A program made the translations under genes and the position numbers. A stretch of DNA of 64,000 bases from Antennarius striatus (Eukaryota > Chordata > Actinopteri > Lophiiformes > Antennariidae): NCBI RefSeq assembly GCF_040054535.1, contig NC_090792.1, positions 2,155,001-2,219,000 of the forward strand. The letters are read 5' to 3'. This document shows positions 1 to 13,063 of this stretch, piece after piece; within the stretch, counting starts at the first letter, position 1; every line of letters starts with the position of its first letter. The notes beneath the pieces are model-generated. The model was not told the origin of the DNA, ran no database searches, and saw only the letters and a list, made by a program, of their open reading frames with translations.

Positions 1-2433
1 CTAATTTAGGGCGAACCAAAAAAAATCCCCACCGCTATACTTCCTCATCACTTGCATGCCTACAGGCGCCTTGTGTGTGTGTTGTGTGCCTGTACCCACT
101 ACGCGTGTGACTAACCACCAATGTGTGCTAGAGCGGACTAACAATTTTTTACGGGATTAACATAGTTGATTACATTTACATTCACATTCACTAGTGGAAT
201 TCCACTCGAGTCTATTGTAAATGACAAAACCGGAAACACTATAGATCACTGCATTACCACATATAATGGGGTCCACATGGTGAACCATGAATGGCATAGA
301 GCAGCGCATATAGGTGGTCACATGAACCCACCAGCTTCCATTTTTGCTGCTCTGGTCCAAAAGTGGATTTCACAAATTCTTCAACACCTACCTTTAGTAT
401 TTTTACAAAGGGGTTGTTCTCTTGTTCATCCTGAAACTAATAACTGTGTATAGCAAAAACTATAAAGTGAGAATTTTCCAGGTGACATTCAGTTATTCAC
501 TTCCTCAAGAGGACAAACTACTTAAAGTACTAAAACAACACAGCAAGCAGGAGTAAGAGAACTACTGGACCGAAAGGAAACCAGGAAGTCATCTGATTGG
601 AAAGCTGCCAACAGAGCTGCTAGTGTTTCAACAAATGGTGTAATGTTGGTGCAAACAGATGGCATCAACAACATCATAGTTGAGGACTGGATGAAAAAAA
701 CAAAACAAAAGAAATCACAGATGGGTTTAGACATGTTTTCCCGATGGGAATGAGGGAAAAAAAAGAAATCCTTGTCTGTGAAATTGAAACAATGTAAGCA
801 AAAAGCAGGAAAGATACGGCGTCAGGAAAGGAGAAATTTTTATGTGTAAATTGTTGGTCCAACATGCAGTAACATGGTGAAGCACTGCTTGTTAAACAGC
901 TGGAGCTTTTTGGCTGGAATTTGTTTATCTAAAAAAAACATGAAACAAGCAGAAACTGCATCACCAATGAATAGTTTTATTCAGCTTTATGGAATGAAAA
1001 CAAATGCCAGAAACTGTTGGTATTTTGGTCACTCCCGGAACTACAAATATGTGCAACTCAATACTTTATCTCATTTTATTACATTTTGGATTGGAGGCAA
1101 ACACTGTGAAAGACATTGTGAAGATGTTCGAGACACCGCTACTAGAGTAGATAAAGCTGGAAAATGTGATGGGTCAGAAAAGAAATACATTTTACTACTG
1201 ATCAACTCAGACTCTGTGCCCGTTTGGTTTCTTTCCTGTAGTGCTAAGCAGATGATTTGGATAAGTGCTGCAGCAATGGCAAAACTAAAAAGGTGTTTGA
1301 AGAGCATGATCCTTTACTAAATTGAAATAATTTCAGTTTTGAGTGTTGGTGCTATTAGACAGCTAAGTACCCTTTTGAATCATCCTTTCATTAGAGTGTA
1401 TTGGATCACATCTGTTAAACCTGCTTCACTGGTAACAGAAGTACTGTTTAGCTTTGTGCAGTAGAAACCCATGCTGTTCTCATGGAACTCTTTACCTTTC
1501 CTCCTCATCCTGTAGAGCCATAAAACCAACATTCATCACTGGAATGATCAGACCACAAAGTGAACAATATTTTTCCCTCTTCTCTCTCAGATTAAATATT
1601 CATGATAAAAAAATCCTTTGTTTTGTTGACTCCCCCCTCCCTTGTGATTCATGTATCACATGAAGAGGGGGGGGGGTGACTGTCTGAACGACAAAGATTT
1701 AATTTTAGCATACTTTCATCATTTCAACACACCTCGTGCTGCTGAAAAAAGTCTGTCTTATCTGCATATTCACAAATCCTTCTGTTTCCAAGCAGTAATA
1801 TCGGTTTGCGTTTCTGTAAAGTTTGAAATGCATTTCATATGGGCAGTGGGCAGGAAAAAGCTGGCAAAAGCAGAGTAAGGATGTACTAAATAAATTAAAA
1901 TCTCAAAGCAGCTCATTATTTTAAAAAAAAAAAGTGAAGTAGTTGAGTTTTGGAATTGAGAACTTAATTCAAAATTCTTTTTGAACTGTGAACATAGATT
2001 AAAGGATTTTAATTTGTGATTCTGCAGAATACTGGATAATGAAAATGGGACATATAAAAAAACTATGACAATTTGGCAGCGGATGAATGAACAGATGCGC
2101 TGGAGTCATGATCATCTGATAAGCTTGACTTAGTTCTTACCCTTCCAAAATTTTTATTCATCAGCTTTCTTCTCTCGTGTTTTACTGTGCTATTCACACA
2201 TAAAGAATTCTATAAGCAGTCATGGATCATAGGGCTGTATAATACTGCATGTTACTTAATTCAATCAGTGAAACATTTTTACACTTACAAATATTGAGTG
2301 GATATGAAAGCTCTCAAATCTGTTAAAACAAAACCTGAGTCATGAGTAAAGTCTAAGTAATATTTTCTAGAACGTCTGAACGAATTGATTTGGTTCAATT
2401 ACCTACACAAATTGAGTAAATGTAACTAAATTT
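1..2433. other. Intergenic DNA, no recognised gene
   Basis: AT-rich vertebrate-type intergenic sequence. The longest open frame is 148 codons on the + strand at 874-1320. Its product matches no family I recognise, has no clear domain, and shows no splice or promoter context I can defend. A G-run lies near 1663-1676. No RNA gene was seen. Confidence 0.6.
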
Positions 2434-2614
2434 GGGGGGGGGGGGCTGCGCTTTGGCAGTGGCTGGGAGGTGAGCTGACACCTCCCACCATCAGCTCAAA
2501 CTCCAAGACACATCATAGCGGGAGTGGGATTTGAACCACCGATGGCTGGGGGATCTGTCTTCAAGAGATCTGCTCTACCGCTGAGCCAATGCCAGAGTGA
2601 GGGGCCAGCGCCCC
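2434..2614 (-). mobile_element. tRNA-derived SINE, minus strand
   Basis: Read on the minus strand, the right end holds a tRNA-like head with a Pol III A box (TGGCTCAGCGG, 2578-2588) and B box (GGTTCAAATCC, 2527-2537) at tRNA-like spacing. This is followed by a non-tRNA body that ends in a C-run (a G-run 2434-2445 on the + strand). The head continues into a body and the acceptor stem is not clean, so it is a retroposon and not a working tRNA gene. The exact family is not assigned, and the outer ends are approximate. Confidence 0.75.
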
Positions 2615-5600
2615 AAAATCATATAAAAGGCGGAATCGGTTGCCTTCTGTTGATGTTTTGAAGTTGTTAGTTACGTCTCCAATACAATTGAGTTGACTTG
2701 TTTAATTATTGCACTTATTAAAACTAACTGATATTTGTTAATATATTCTCAAAAAAGTTTAAACCATGTAATCTGTGAGTCAAATAATACTTTATTTTAA
2801 GTAAGTAAACTTAATTTACATGTGTCTACTTCACACAAATTTTCCTGTTGGAGTTTTACTAATTAATTCTGATGTAGTCAAATCAAATACGCATCGTGAT
2901 GCTATTCTGAACTATAAATTACTGTCACATTTAGTAGGTCCTTGAATCGTTTTTTAGAGTGTAGATGGAATTTCCCAGATAGGTTACCTGTGGGTCAATA
3001 AAGTAAATCAGGCTTCTAACATTTTCTCACTTCTGCCTGAGACATTGGAAAAACACTGGTATAGATCTAGTCTTGAACCAATAAACATTATTCACCTAGC
3101 TTGTGTTCTGCAACCATTTGCTGCATTTATCTTTGGAGCAAGCATTTCTCCACCACCTTCTAATTAGCAAACATTAGCTCCCACCACAAACATATTAGCA
3201 TTAAACAGCAGGCACATTCACTCCAATTAGCATTTAAGTATCATACATTACCCTGCTCCATCTGAGTGAGAGTTTATTTGGCTTCTCTTCTGGAAATGTG
3301 GCTCATTTATTATTTTCTTTTAATGTGTTTTCCTCTTTCGATAATTTGCCTTCTTTTTTTTAGTTTTCATTCTTCTTCTTTTTTTTTAACATTGCACACC
3401 TGATTAAATTTATATCCTTCCCCCACTTTTCCGTGTTTGTAGTCTGACTCTTTGTTGATCTGGTTTTAATTGTGGTTTGATTTTCTCTTTGCTGCTCGTC
3501 TCAAGTCGGTTTATTACTACAAATGAGCAACATGGTTCCCTCCATCCTCCACTCCTTCTCCAACTTTGCTCATCCTCTCCCTCCATCATCCCTCATTAAC
3601 AGTTTTATGACATCTCACCAGCAGTAATGGACTTTAAGATACCCACAGTGTTGTTGGAATTTATATTCTCAGCACGCCGCTTGCTCTTTCCCTTCCCCTC
3701 TCTTTGCATCTGTGTTGCTGCCTCTTCTAGCAACACAACACAATTTCTATTCACATCACACCTTCCCTATCTCTATGTTATGAGGATGTGCTCTGGATGT
3801 GACAAAAGACACCTGTGTGTGTGCACATTTCAAATTTGCTCTACCGAAAGATTTCAACACTGAACTGCAACTAGGATTTCTAATACAACAGATTTCCTTT
3901 AATAGCTCTTAACGCTGGCTTTAGTGGAACAAATTATGCCATATTTTACTTTAGACGCCTTAAAATAGTGCCTAAGTTGGACCAAACAGATGTTAGTGTC
4001 ATAAGTCAGCAGATGACTGAGAAGATCAAATATACGGCTCTCCCTATAGAATGGATTCACAGTCCATCAGATTCTCCGTTTTTGAATGACACATATTTTT
4101 GTATGCATTTTTCTATGGAATGAGTGATTCTGGGTGTGGGCTCCATTATTCTTCATTATTTTATATTTTCAGTCCTAACAGTTTCAGCAATCACAAACTT
4201 TGAACACCTCATTAAAGTCAATAGGTGCTAAACCATACTCATGACATACCGACACTTTGATTCCTCTAACTCTGAATCTACTTCCATCAAAGCAGTTTCC
4301 AATCAGGATAATAAGGTTGGATAGCTGAAAACATTACACAAAAATTCTGCAATTTGCTAGGAATTACAACATAAATAGATAAAAACGAAGGCTGTCAATA
4401 TTAACACATCAACGCATGTCATTAATCAGGAAAATTTAACCTGCAGAATTTTTGAAAATAACAAACTACTGTAATAACATCACCAAATCTGACAGTGAGT
4501 TCCTCTCTTCATTCCATTCTACCCCTGATTGACACGCTGTGAGACTGATCGATTATTACCCATCATGGCTGAAGCAATCTATCTAACCATAATCCAACAA
4601 GACAATGCATAATAGTCAGTCAGAGGCAAAGTGCTGTGGGTCGTGTCCTATCTCAATAAAGACGTTTTTTTATTGTGACAAAACTACAATAAAAAAAATT
4701 AATTGTTTAAACTGCATGTGTTTTCATTTCTTGGCAAGGAGGAAAGTCAAGCTTTTCATTGTTCTTCCCTTGTCACACAACAGTTTGAAGCTCATCCCAG
4801 GATGGTATGACTTTTTTCCACTTTGCTTTCACTGAAAAAAATTGAAGGACTTGTGAGAATTGGTCCTCTGCTTTATTGTAATAGAACAGAGTCAATTTCA
4901 AGTTGTTGTCTTATTATGTTTAATAAATGTCAGCATTACCCTTCATGGTGTCTCCACTGATCGACTTGTAAATGGCCCTTCAAGGCTTTGGTGCATTATA
5001 TCGCTACTGCTCCGTTCAAATCCTCTGTCTCTTTTTCCTTCACCTTTTTTGAATTCTGAATCTCTTGTTTTTATCACAGCGACATGATCTCATTCCCAAC
5101 TCATCAAATACAGCAGCGGAGCCAGTTAACCACAAGCCTCAAACAGCTCATGGCATTTACAAGGAGAAGCTGTTGTTTGAACCTGAACCATAAATTAGTG
5201 ACTGGAAAATCACATTTTTGGAAAAAAAATCCAAAAAGTTTTAACATGGATACTTTAATTTGTATAATTATGGCTGAACCCATAAATTTTTTTTCAAGGA
5301 AAATGCAGATGCACGCTTCTGATTGTATATAACCTGTTTTCAAGGAAAGAAATGTCAAATTTGTGACGTAAATGTAGATGTTTTGTATGTTTCTTCTCAA
5401 TGCAATAGCTATAACTATTGCAAACATGAAAAGAAAAGTACCGGTATATACATCTTACTGATTAAGGAAGCGCATGGATGTTGGATTATAAACACTTTCC
5501 CCTAAAATGTGGCCCCTGAGTTAAAAAAAATCCTACATTTGCTGGTGCAGTAGAAACCTCTGACGACTCTGTTGACTCTATGATAAACATACAGTATTTC

Positions 5601-6498
5601 TTCCAGCTCCTTCATTATAAAGGAGATGTGGTCCTCCTCTCCATCAGTAAATGTCTTTCAACCCTTGCTGAAGTTACGGGCAGCAGACTGCAGAGTGTTT
5701 GTCTGGAAGGGATTATTCCAGGTAAATGAGGATTTAACATAATGTGGGCCATGCCTGTTTTGGCTTCAGCAGGATATGGGGTCGTGTAAACATTGCTGTG
5801 GCAACACAATCCACTGTGTGTAGAGGTGATTAGGGAATTAGGGGGGAATGAGCTGTCTAATCCTTTTAATTTGACTCTGCTGCTTTGTCTCTTTCAGTCA
5901 CTCTCGATATTCCAGCCTTTCCTGTGCTTATTTGAGTCATTTTCTTATCTTTTCTCATTTCCCCACTCTGTTTTTTTTGTCCGTCGCTCTGTATGTGTCT
6001 ACTACTTTAAGATAGAGGGTCAAAAGGAGCAAACACAACAAAACATAAGCTTATAACTTTGTAAAGCTAATTTACTATTTAAAGACATGCGAACTCATTA
6101 TTCTCATACTAAATTCATACTGTACATACAAAAATATGCTTAGGGAGCTGAAGTTGTATCATATGTCTCCTTATTAATTACTTAATATATTGTTGATTTA
6201 TAGCAATTAAATTGACCATATATTTTGCAATTCTGTTTCAATAGCTTTTAGAGCACTGAAACCATTTTGATTATAACATGAACAATGCATGCTAAATAAA
6301 TATAATTTCGAAATTATAAATGTGCAACATTCAGGTTTTATCTTGGATTTGTTGAAGCATTCAGAAATGTATAATCAACAGACTGTTTAAATGTGGATGC
6401 ACATAAAAAAAATGTTTCTAAAGTATTTAAAATTTATATAATTTCTGATTTGTAGTTCGATGAATGTTTTATATGTGCAAATGTGCACAAACAAGCAA
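2615..6498. other. Intergenic DNA, no recognised gene
   Basis: AT-rich sequence with T-rich runs near 3340-3390 and several short open frames under 110 codons, none recognised. A stretch at about 3160-3240 has the words TTAGC/ATTAGC several times, which could be homeodomain-type sites but is unremarkable in AT-rich DNA. Confidence 0.55.
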
Positions 6499-6511
6499 AC
6501 ACACACACGCA

Positions 6512-6568
<57 letters not shown>

Positions 6569-6583
6569 CCACACATACACACA
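6499..6583. repeat. (CA)n microsatellite with CACG interruptions
   Basis: A dinucleotide CA tract, interrupted in its first third by repeated ACGC units and becoming imperfect after about 6560. The cysteine/valine-rich minus-strand frame across it is only a translation of the repeat. Confidence 0.95.
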
Positions 6584-7510
6584 GCACCTTTTATATGAAA
6601 CAGTGATGGCCCTCAGGCCCTGTACGTACATGTTTACACAATGAACCCCCATGCCTTTATTCCAGTACTGTCACCTTTTAACCTTTTCTTACAGCTATTT
6701 CATCCTGTATCGGTGCTGTTTCCAGATAACAGTTTTTTCTCTCTCTTGCTGGTCATGATACAATGTCTATGATGTTTCTCTTAGCTGATGGCAGTCAGTC
6801 TGGCTGGGAGGTTACGTAAGAAGGCTGTTGTTTCCCTGCTTATTTGGTTTTGTCGGTCAATGTCATCAGTTTTATGTGTAAATGGGGATTTTACTTACTT
6901 TATTTAAAATTTTGTGGAGGGTTTCCAATTTAATCTGTATCACTCTGTACCAGAGACTGCCTAAAATGTATTGCTTCAGGTTTAGGAGCAATTTAATAGA
7001 ATCCGTGGATGGATTCGACCACCTACTTTCCAGATCCATAGCAGTCAAATTTTAATTTCAACCTGTTTTTGTGAGACATGCAGTTTTGGTTTGTACATCA
7101 TTCAGCGACTCCTATGTCTTGGTTTAGTGTTTGGCTACAACCAATACAACAGTCATGATTGTTGTTTTTTCCCCCCCATCTCCTCTACAATGTTTGAATC
7201 ATTTCATCACACACCATCTTATCTGGTGGAATGTATGAAGTTTTTTGTAAGTGAACATGCTTCCTAAATCATATGTTGTATCATCGCTGACCTTATACAA
7301 CCTACACATCGACAACTTAAGAACACATTAAAAATGTTGGTATTTATACTCTATTGGACACATTGACACAGGATAGTGAAATGTGTCACTCAACAAATTG
7401 GGGATGTTTGATTTGGTTGCAAGATAGCTATATCAAACATGTCAGTTAATAAACACAAGTGAGGAATTTCAATCATGATTTCTGGGATTTAATGATGCTC
7501 ATGTCTTCTA
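6584..7510. other. Intergenic DNA, no recognised gene
   Basis: No coding, RNA or repeat feature was recognised between the CA tract and the retroposon tail fragment. Confidence 0.5.
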
Positions 7511-7642
7511 GCGGTGCACTGGCGTCATTCCCGGAGTGTCCCCCGCCTCACGCCCTATGCCGGCTGGGATAGGCTCCAGCTCCCCGTGACCCGCTGCGGC
7601 AGATACAGTGGCGGTACATGAAAAGAATGAAATGAATGAATG
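7511..7642 (+). mobile_element. 3' tail fragment of a fish LINE/SINE
   Basis: Contains the motif GGCTGGGATAGGCTCCAGC (7561-7579) followed by a GC-rich segment and a tail of AATG-like short repeats (about 7625-7642). This is the 3'-terminal region shared by many fish SINEs and their partner LINEs. The 5' part is absent, as expected for a 5'-truncated retroposon. The same tail is recognisable, diverged and inverted, at 10001-10090. Confidence 0.75.
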
Positions 7643-7851
7643 TCTTATGTAAAAGTCTGCAGTTGACAGGACAGGCTAACAACTGATCAATCACACCACA
7701 GCACATGTCTTCTGTTGAGTTTTGAATGAAATATTGATGTACTTTTCATGCTGATTTCATCACGTTTAAAGAAAATGACCTGCTCCTTCATCATATAGAA
7801 ATACAGTATATAACCCATGATGAACTATAAGATGCACATTTTATCCTTGTT
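7643..7851. other. Intergenic DNA, nothing recognised
   Basis: A short unique stretch between the retroposon tail and the GATA tract. Confidence 0.5.
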
Positions 7852-7994
<143 letters not shown>

Positions 7995-10000
7995 CCTTTT
8001 TGTGGACCCACTTATTCAAAGTAGGTATCGGTACTCCATATATGTACCTCTTCAAAACTGCCAGTTCATGAGCTGGAGTGACGACACACTGAATCAAAAA
8101 CACTAATTGAAATACGAACCTCCTATTGAGGCTTGTTGTTCTTGAACTGCTTCAATGTCCCTACTTGAAAGTACATGCAGCTGATTAATTTATTCATGCC
8201 AATAAATCACAAAGGGTTGAGGGTGATATTGAACAAATGCAGGACAGCCCTTGCATAAATCTAAAAGAGGTCATGAAGCTATATTGAAAGTTCCTCCAGG
8301 CCAGCTGCTTGTAAATTACTCCTATTATTCCTCCACCTTTCATCTAGTTCTATTGTTCTTGAGAAGCCATTTCTTCTTTCCCCTCAACAAGGGAAACCGC
8401 ATCAGAATAACATCTCATTAGAGGATGAGAAGGATGGACCTTGCTCATTATATGATATTCCTCCAAGTGTAGCTCCAATGTTGCAGTACTGTCTCGCCCT
8501 AAAGAAATTGAAATGAATTTTCAATCAGTGATTTGATTCCGGCTTGTATTTTAAAGGTACAAATCAGTTCGCCTTTGCAGGTGAAAGACACATATGGACT
8601 GTAACACAAAAATAATCACAACAGGTAAATAAGAGGATGCACTATCCTATTGTACTGAGTTGGTCAGTATCATTTTGAAATTGGCAACATCATATAACAA
8701 GTATGAGGTGTGCCTTGTAGCATTCAGTGGCTGACTCAAAGAGGAATTAATCCATTTAAAAATGTCTTGAAATTGGGTCATTCAGTTCCTTTGCCACCAA
8801 AGACACAACTTTAATGTAACATGGGTAATAAATGAATGTCATCTGTCACAACCCCTGAGAAGTTTTGTGTTTATTCCTTTCATCTATCCACTCCAGTGTT
8901 TTCCCGTCATTAGCATCTGCTGTCTTTTCTGACCCTTCTTCCATCTTTTCGGACCCTTCTCCATCTCTAAGCAGTTCATTCCCATCACCTGTGTTCCTGC
9001 AGCCACCTGTTACTCATCCAACTATTGAACCTCAACACTACATATTCTGTGTTCAGCCATCTGTTCCCCACCAGATTGCTAGTCATTATTCCTCCTCTCC
9101 AGTATTTCTGTTTGGATATTTTGCCTGATTCCTGGATTCTGTCTTCTGCCTACCCGTTGTCAGAGTGTTTGGACTGATTACCTGATTTGTGAACTCTGAT
9201 TTGGAAATAAATTACTGCTATTGGTCTTCCATCATCTGTTGTGCTTTTGGGTTTTCATCATCTGAACTGTAATAGTTATGTTATTTCACTGTTTGTAAAG
9301 CACAGATGTGGCCACTATTTTGTTTAGTGTAATACTCACATGTCACAATATCTGCTTTAGAAGTTCCATGTCAGGGCTCAGAATTAGGATGGATTATATT
9401 AAGTTACTTAAAATGTAATACCCATTAAAATCAACTAAAAGGCCACAGATACATAAAATTGACACTAGAGGCGATCAATTTGGTAAGAGACAAAGAGCTT
9501 CCCCGAATAATACAAGTTTCATTTCTGTGCAGCACCGCTTAAAATACACCAAACTTTGATTGACCTCTCTGGTCTAAAATACCAGCAGGAACACTACAGG
9601 ATGACAGATGTAGCTGTAGTCAGGGCGGGAGAAGTTAAATAAGGACAGAGCACTCACCGTGTTCCATGCCCAACACATACACTCACAAAGCAGAAGTAAA
9701 CAACATGCAACAGAAAATGATAAAATGTGAAGGCTGTACAAAATTACCACTGCTCAGACACATTTAAAGGAGTGCTGAGCTGGAGTGAGGAACCTTGACC
9801 ACCAATCCTTACAGCGTCTGGAAAGCCACACCATCACATCACCGGTCAAGCAGTACTCATGCAAAGGAAAAAAACCCGACCATAAACATGGTAAAAACAG
9901 GCAAGACTGCTGCAATAGTCCATTAAAATCATCTTGGAGAGAAGACATCAAAGCTCAGAAGGAACTAACAGAGACCATATGCTAAAAAGAAAATAATACT
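7995..10000. other. Intergenic DNA, possible old retroelement remnant
   Basis: Mostly unique AT-rich sequence. The part from about 8860 to 9250 is pyrimidine-rich, has a polyadenylation-like AATAAA at 9206-9211, and resembles the terminal part of an old fish retroelement. I cannot name a family or ends. No host gene was recognised. Confidence 0.35.
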
Positions 10001-10356
10001 GAGTCAGTCAATTTTCTGAACCCGCTTAATGCGCTTACGCAGGTCGCGGGGGAGCCGGTGCCTATCCCGGCAGTCTCAGGGCGTGAGGTGGGGGACACTC
10101 TGGGCACAACGCCAGTGTACCGTGGAGCCACATAGAAACAAACAATCACTCACACACACACTCACTCGTACGATCAACTTGGGACCAGCCAATCAACCTG
10201 AAGCGCATGCTTTTGGAGGTGGGAGGAAGCTGGAGAACCTGGAGAGAACCCACGCAGACATGGGGAGAGCATGCGAACTCTGCACAGAGCGGGACTTGAA
10301 CCTGGACCTGCTGTGTTGTGAGGCGACAAAGCTACCCAGTGCGCCACCGTGCCGCA
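10001..10356 (-). mobile_element. Composite tRNA-related SINE, minus strand
   Basis: Read on the minus strand, the element begins near 10356 with the head common in fish genomes (GGCACGGTGGCGCACTGG). It has an A-box-like block at 10336-10346 and a B box (GGTTCAAGTCC) at 10292-10302. A central domain carries the words CATGCTCTCCCC and GCGTGGGTTCTCTCC. The element ends in the tail segment with GGGATAGGC and a TGAC-type short repeat near 10001-10015. It looks near full length but diverged. Confidence 0.75.
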
Positions 10357-10385
10357 CCTAATACTGAAGTAATTAAAAAATTCTT

Positions 10386-11036
10386 CAGGTCGGTGGAGAG
10401 TCTTTGCACCAAGTGGAGGAGTTTAAGTATCTTGGGATCTTGTTCACAAGTGAGGGAAGGATGGAACGTGAGATTGACAGACGGATTGGTGCAGCTTCCG
10501 CAGTGATTTGGTTGCTGTATAGGTCTGTCGTGGGGAAGAAGGAGCTGAGTCATAAGACGAAGACTCTCGATTTACTGGTCAATCTACGTTCCTACTCTCA
10601 CCTTTGGTCATGAACCTTGGGACAAGATCCAAAAGCTCATGAAATTAGCTGAAATGAGTTTCCTCCTTAGAGTGGCTGGGCGCACCCTTATAGATAGGGT
10701 GAGAAGCTGAGTCACCAGGTAGGAGCTTGGAGTAGAGCCACTGCTCCCCCCACCATGAGCGGAGGAGCCAGCTGCGGTCACTCGGGCATCTGTTGCGGTT
10801 ACCTCCTGGAAGCCTCCCCGGGGAGGTGTTTCGGGCGTGTCCTACTGGAAGGAGACCTTGGGGAAGACCTAGGACACGCAGGAGGGACTATGTCTCTCGG
10901 CTGGCCTGAACGCCTTGGGATCCCCCTGGAGGAGGTGCCTGGGGAGAGGGAAGTATAGGCATCCCTCCTGAGATTGTTCCCCCTGCGACCCGGCCCCGGA
11001 TAGGTGGTTGAAGATGTATGGATGTATGGATGGATA
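10386..11036 (+). mobile_element. 3' end of a LINE (RTE/Rex3-like), decayed
   Basis: The frame at 10404 reads VEEFKYLGILFTSEGRMERE, then DRRIGAAS and LYRSVV. This is the segment just after the reverse transcriptase core in many fish LINEs. The C-terminal part (about 10755-10958) encodes recognisable pieces such as RLGIPLEEV and PGERE in a different frame from the first part, so the ORF is frameshifted as well as 5'-truncated. The element ends shortly after the ORF in an ATGGATGG-type tail (about 11015-11036). The short 3' UTR and tail fit the RTE/Rex3 group; that clade assignment is from memory and moderate in confidence. Confidence 0.75.
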
Positions 11037-11703
11037 ATTCAAAAATAGAATTACTGAAAGAAAACAAAAAAAGTAACAAATAGAATAAAGTAAAAACAAT
11101 GGAAAACAACAGCAATGGCAATCTGTCTCTTCTAAAACACCACCCTACGTAAGAATCAGCATGTGGGACTCGGAAAGGACATTCATTATCGGTCAAATTC
11201 ATTATTCAACACGGGTAGAGGTCTAAACTTCGAGAGGTGGGGCCAGCTAACGAGCAGATGGATAGAGTGTTTGCACTAATGCAAATGACATGTAAAAACC
11301 ATTATATTGAATGTTTTGGCCTTTAACAGGCAGCAAATCATACATCTGTAAGGATTATGGTAAAAATTATTTTACAACTGCATTAAGTTCATAAAATTAA
11401 TTATATAGTCTAATAACTTTAGTGGGCCAAATTACAAAGCCTAACAGGCCATGAATGGCCCTTGGGTGTAGTTTGGTCATGCCTTGTTGAGACTGAGTAG
11501 AATACCATTCCATTGCAGGAATTAAAAATTACTTCCATTTCTGAAGTAATTTTTAAGGCAAGTAATGTAATAATCATTGAGCATTTCCAGTCAGAACAAC
11601 AATTTTGATGATAAATGCAATTCTTCATAGTAATTTTGATCAGAGCACCCAAACGCGTCAGTCAAGGAAGGTATGGTTCAGTGATTTAAACACGAGAGTT
11701 GAA
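11037..11703. other. Intergenic DNA, no recognised gene
   Basis: AT-rich sequence with no recognisable gene or repeat. Confidence 0.5.
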
Positions 11704-11723
11704 TACACACACACGCACGCACG

Positions 11724-11803
<80 letters not shown>
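11704..11803. repeat. (CA)n microsatellite
   Basis: A CA dinucleotide tract of about 100 bp with four ACGC interruptions near its left end, the same layout as the tract at 6499. Confidence 0.97.
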
Positions 11804-11804
<1 letters not shown>

Positions 11805-12489
11805 GAAAAATAAAGCATCTAATATAGTATCAAAAATGTGTAAATGTCAGTGAAATACTTTTTTATAATGTAAAGAGTTCAAATCCTATCAAAAGTTCTA
11901 TTATTCTTTGTATCACGGCTTCATGAATTTCAGTATTATGCGATGAAATGAAAGAAACATCTCAGGCATGTGTAAATTGTTGTAATCATGATTTCAGTCC
12001 AAGGGGTTTCATCAGTGCAGATTAATGTTCAGTTATTTTTTGTGACCAGTTCGTGACAAATGTAGCCAGACCCTTTAATCATTTCAAACCAGTAGGAATT
12101 CACCTCTGCAATCAAAGAAGGTTTGTGTAAAATGCTTGTCAGCAGACTATAAGTGGATGAAGTGTTTGGTGGGTTGATGTAACAGCTTGGTGATACAGTA
12201 CAGTTTTTGAGCATTGCTGATGGTCCTGTCACACATGCCTGCCTGTGTTGATATATGTGTTACCTTCTAGGGCCATTGCTGATGAAGTCAGGAGGGATTT
12301 TCACTCAGTTACAAAATGAGTGAAATGTCAATATTATGGATTAGCCTAATTGCATATTTAACATAATAAATACTTAGGGAGATGTGATAAACTGTGTTTA
12401 CTTAGGATGTCTGAAATCACTGCTAAGCGTCCCAGAAGTATTATGAATTTAATTCATCCAAACATCTGTCATGTACGACTGACAACAAT
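11804..12489. other. Left flank of the U1 array, no recognised gene
   Basis: AT-rich unique sequence running up to the array boundary. The change to GC-richer array sequence is abrupt at about 12489/12490. Confidence 0.55.
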
Positions 12490-12559
12490 CCCCTGATCCA
12501 CATGTCAAAGGAAAAATGTCCACCACTTCCTCCATGCAGACCAATCCATGTGTAATTTG

Positions 12560-12604
12560 TGCATAATTTCTGGTAGTGGGGGACTGCGTTCGCGCTCTCC
12601 CCTG
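12560..12604 (+). pseudogene. Orphan U1 3' fragment (nt 120-164)
   Basis: The last 45 nt of U1 (Sm site and stem-loop IV) without the 5' part. It is followed by its own copy of the 3' box. It results from the 109-bp duplication. Confidence 0.92.
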
Positions 12605-12939
12605 ATCCACATGTCAAAGGAAAAATGTCCACCACTTCCTCCATGCAGACCAATCCATGTGTAATTTGCGTTGGAGTGCCGGGGAAAGGCCTCACTGGTG
12701 CCTTTGCCCTGTTCAGACGAGGCCCACGAGTCCTGCCCGGCCTGGCTCGCTGGAGAAAAGGGGGAGTGTACGGAGAGTGGGCTTGACATGTAAAATGTGC
12801 AGCGATTGCACCACGCTCTTGCTGAGCTTGCGTTGTGCTCGTGAAAGGAAACCTGTCCAGATATCGGTGCTCGCACAGCCCCCGTGGTTGTTTGATATTG
12901 GAGTGATTGATGAGCTCTTTTCTCTGTCTCTTGGACACA

Positions 12940-12951
12940 GGAAGCGCTTCC
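12940..12951. promoter_or_regulatory. Conserved spacer palindrome GGAAGCGCTTCC
   Basis: A perfect 12-bp palindrome at -251 to -240 of U1 copy 1, in the window where vertebrate snRNA genes usually have their distal enhancer. It recurs in every unit at the same offset. The role is inferred from position only; the site matches neither the octamer nor the ZNF143/SPH consensus. Confidence 0.3.
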
Positions 12952-13063
12952 AAACTAGCTATCATTGGAAACTTCATTTGTGGAATGGAGAAATAAACCA
13001 GTAGACACGTAAACCACAGGGATAGTACTTGTTGCCCACACGTCCAAAACAGTGTTGAGCCGC

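Noticed and set aside
874-1320. 148-codon ORF as a protein gene
   Set aside because: No recognisable domain or family, no supporting signals, and AT-rich vertebrate DNA yields such frames by chance. Kept only as a remark.
2523-2594. A tRNA gene on the minus strand
   Set aside because: A and B boxes are present, but the sequence runs on into a SINE body and no proper acceptor stem or terminator T-run is seen.
6387-6652. Cys/Val-rich minus-strand ORFs
   Set aside because: Translation of the (CA)n microsatellite.
8865-9128. 87-codon Ser/Pro-rich ORF
   Set aside because: Low-complexity pyrimidine-rich DNA, probably part of an old retroelement end; no protein family recognised.
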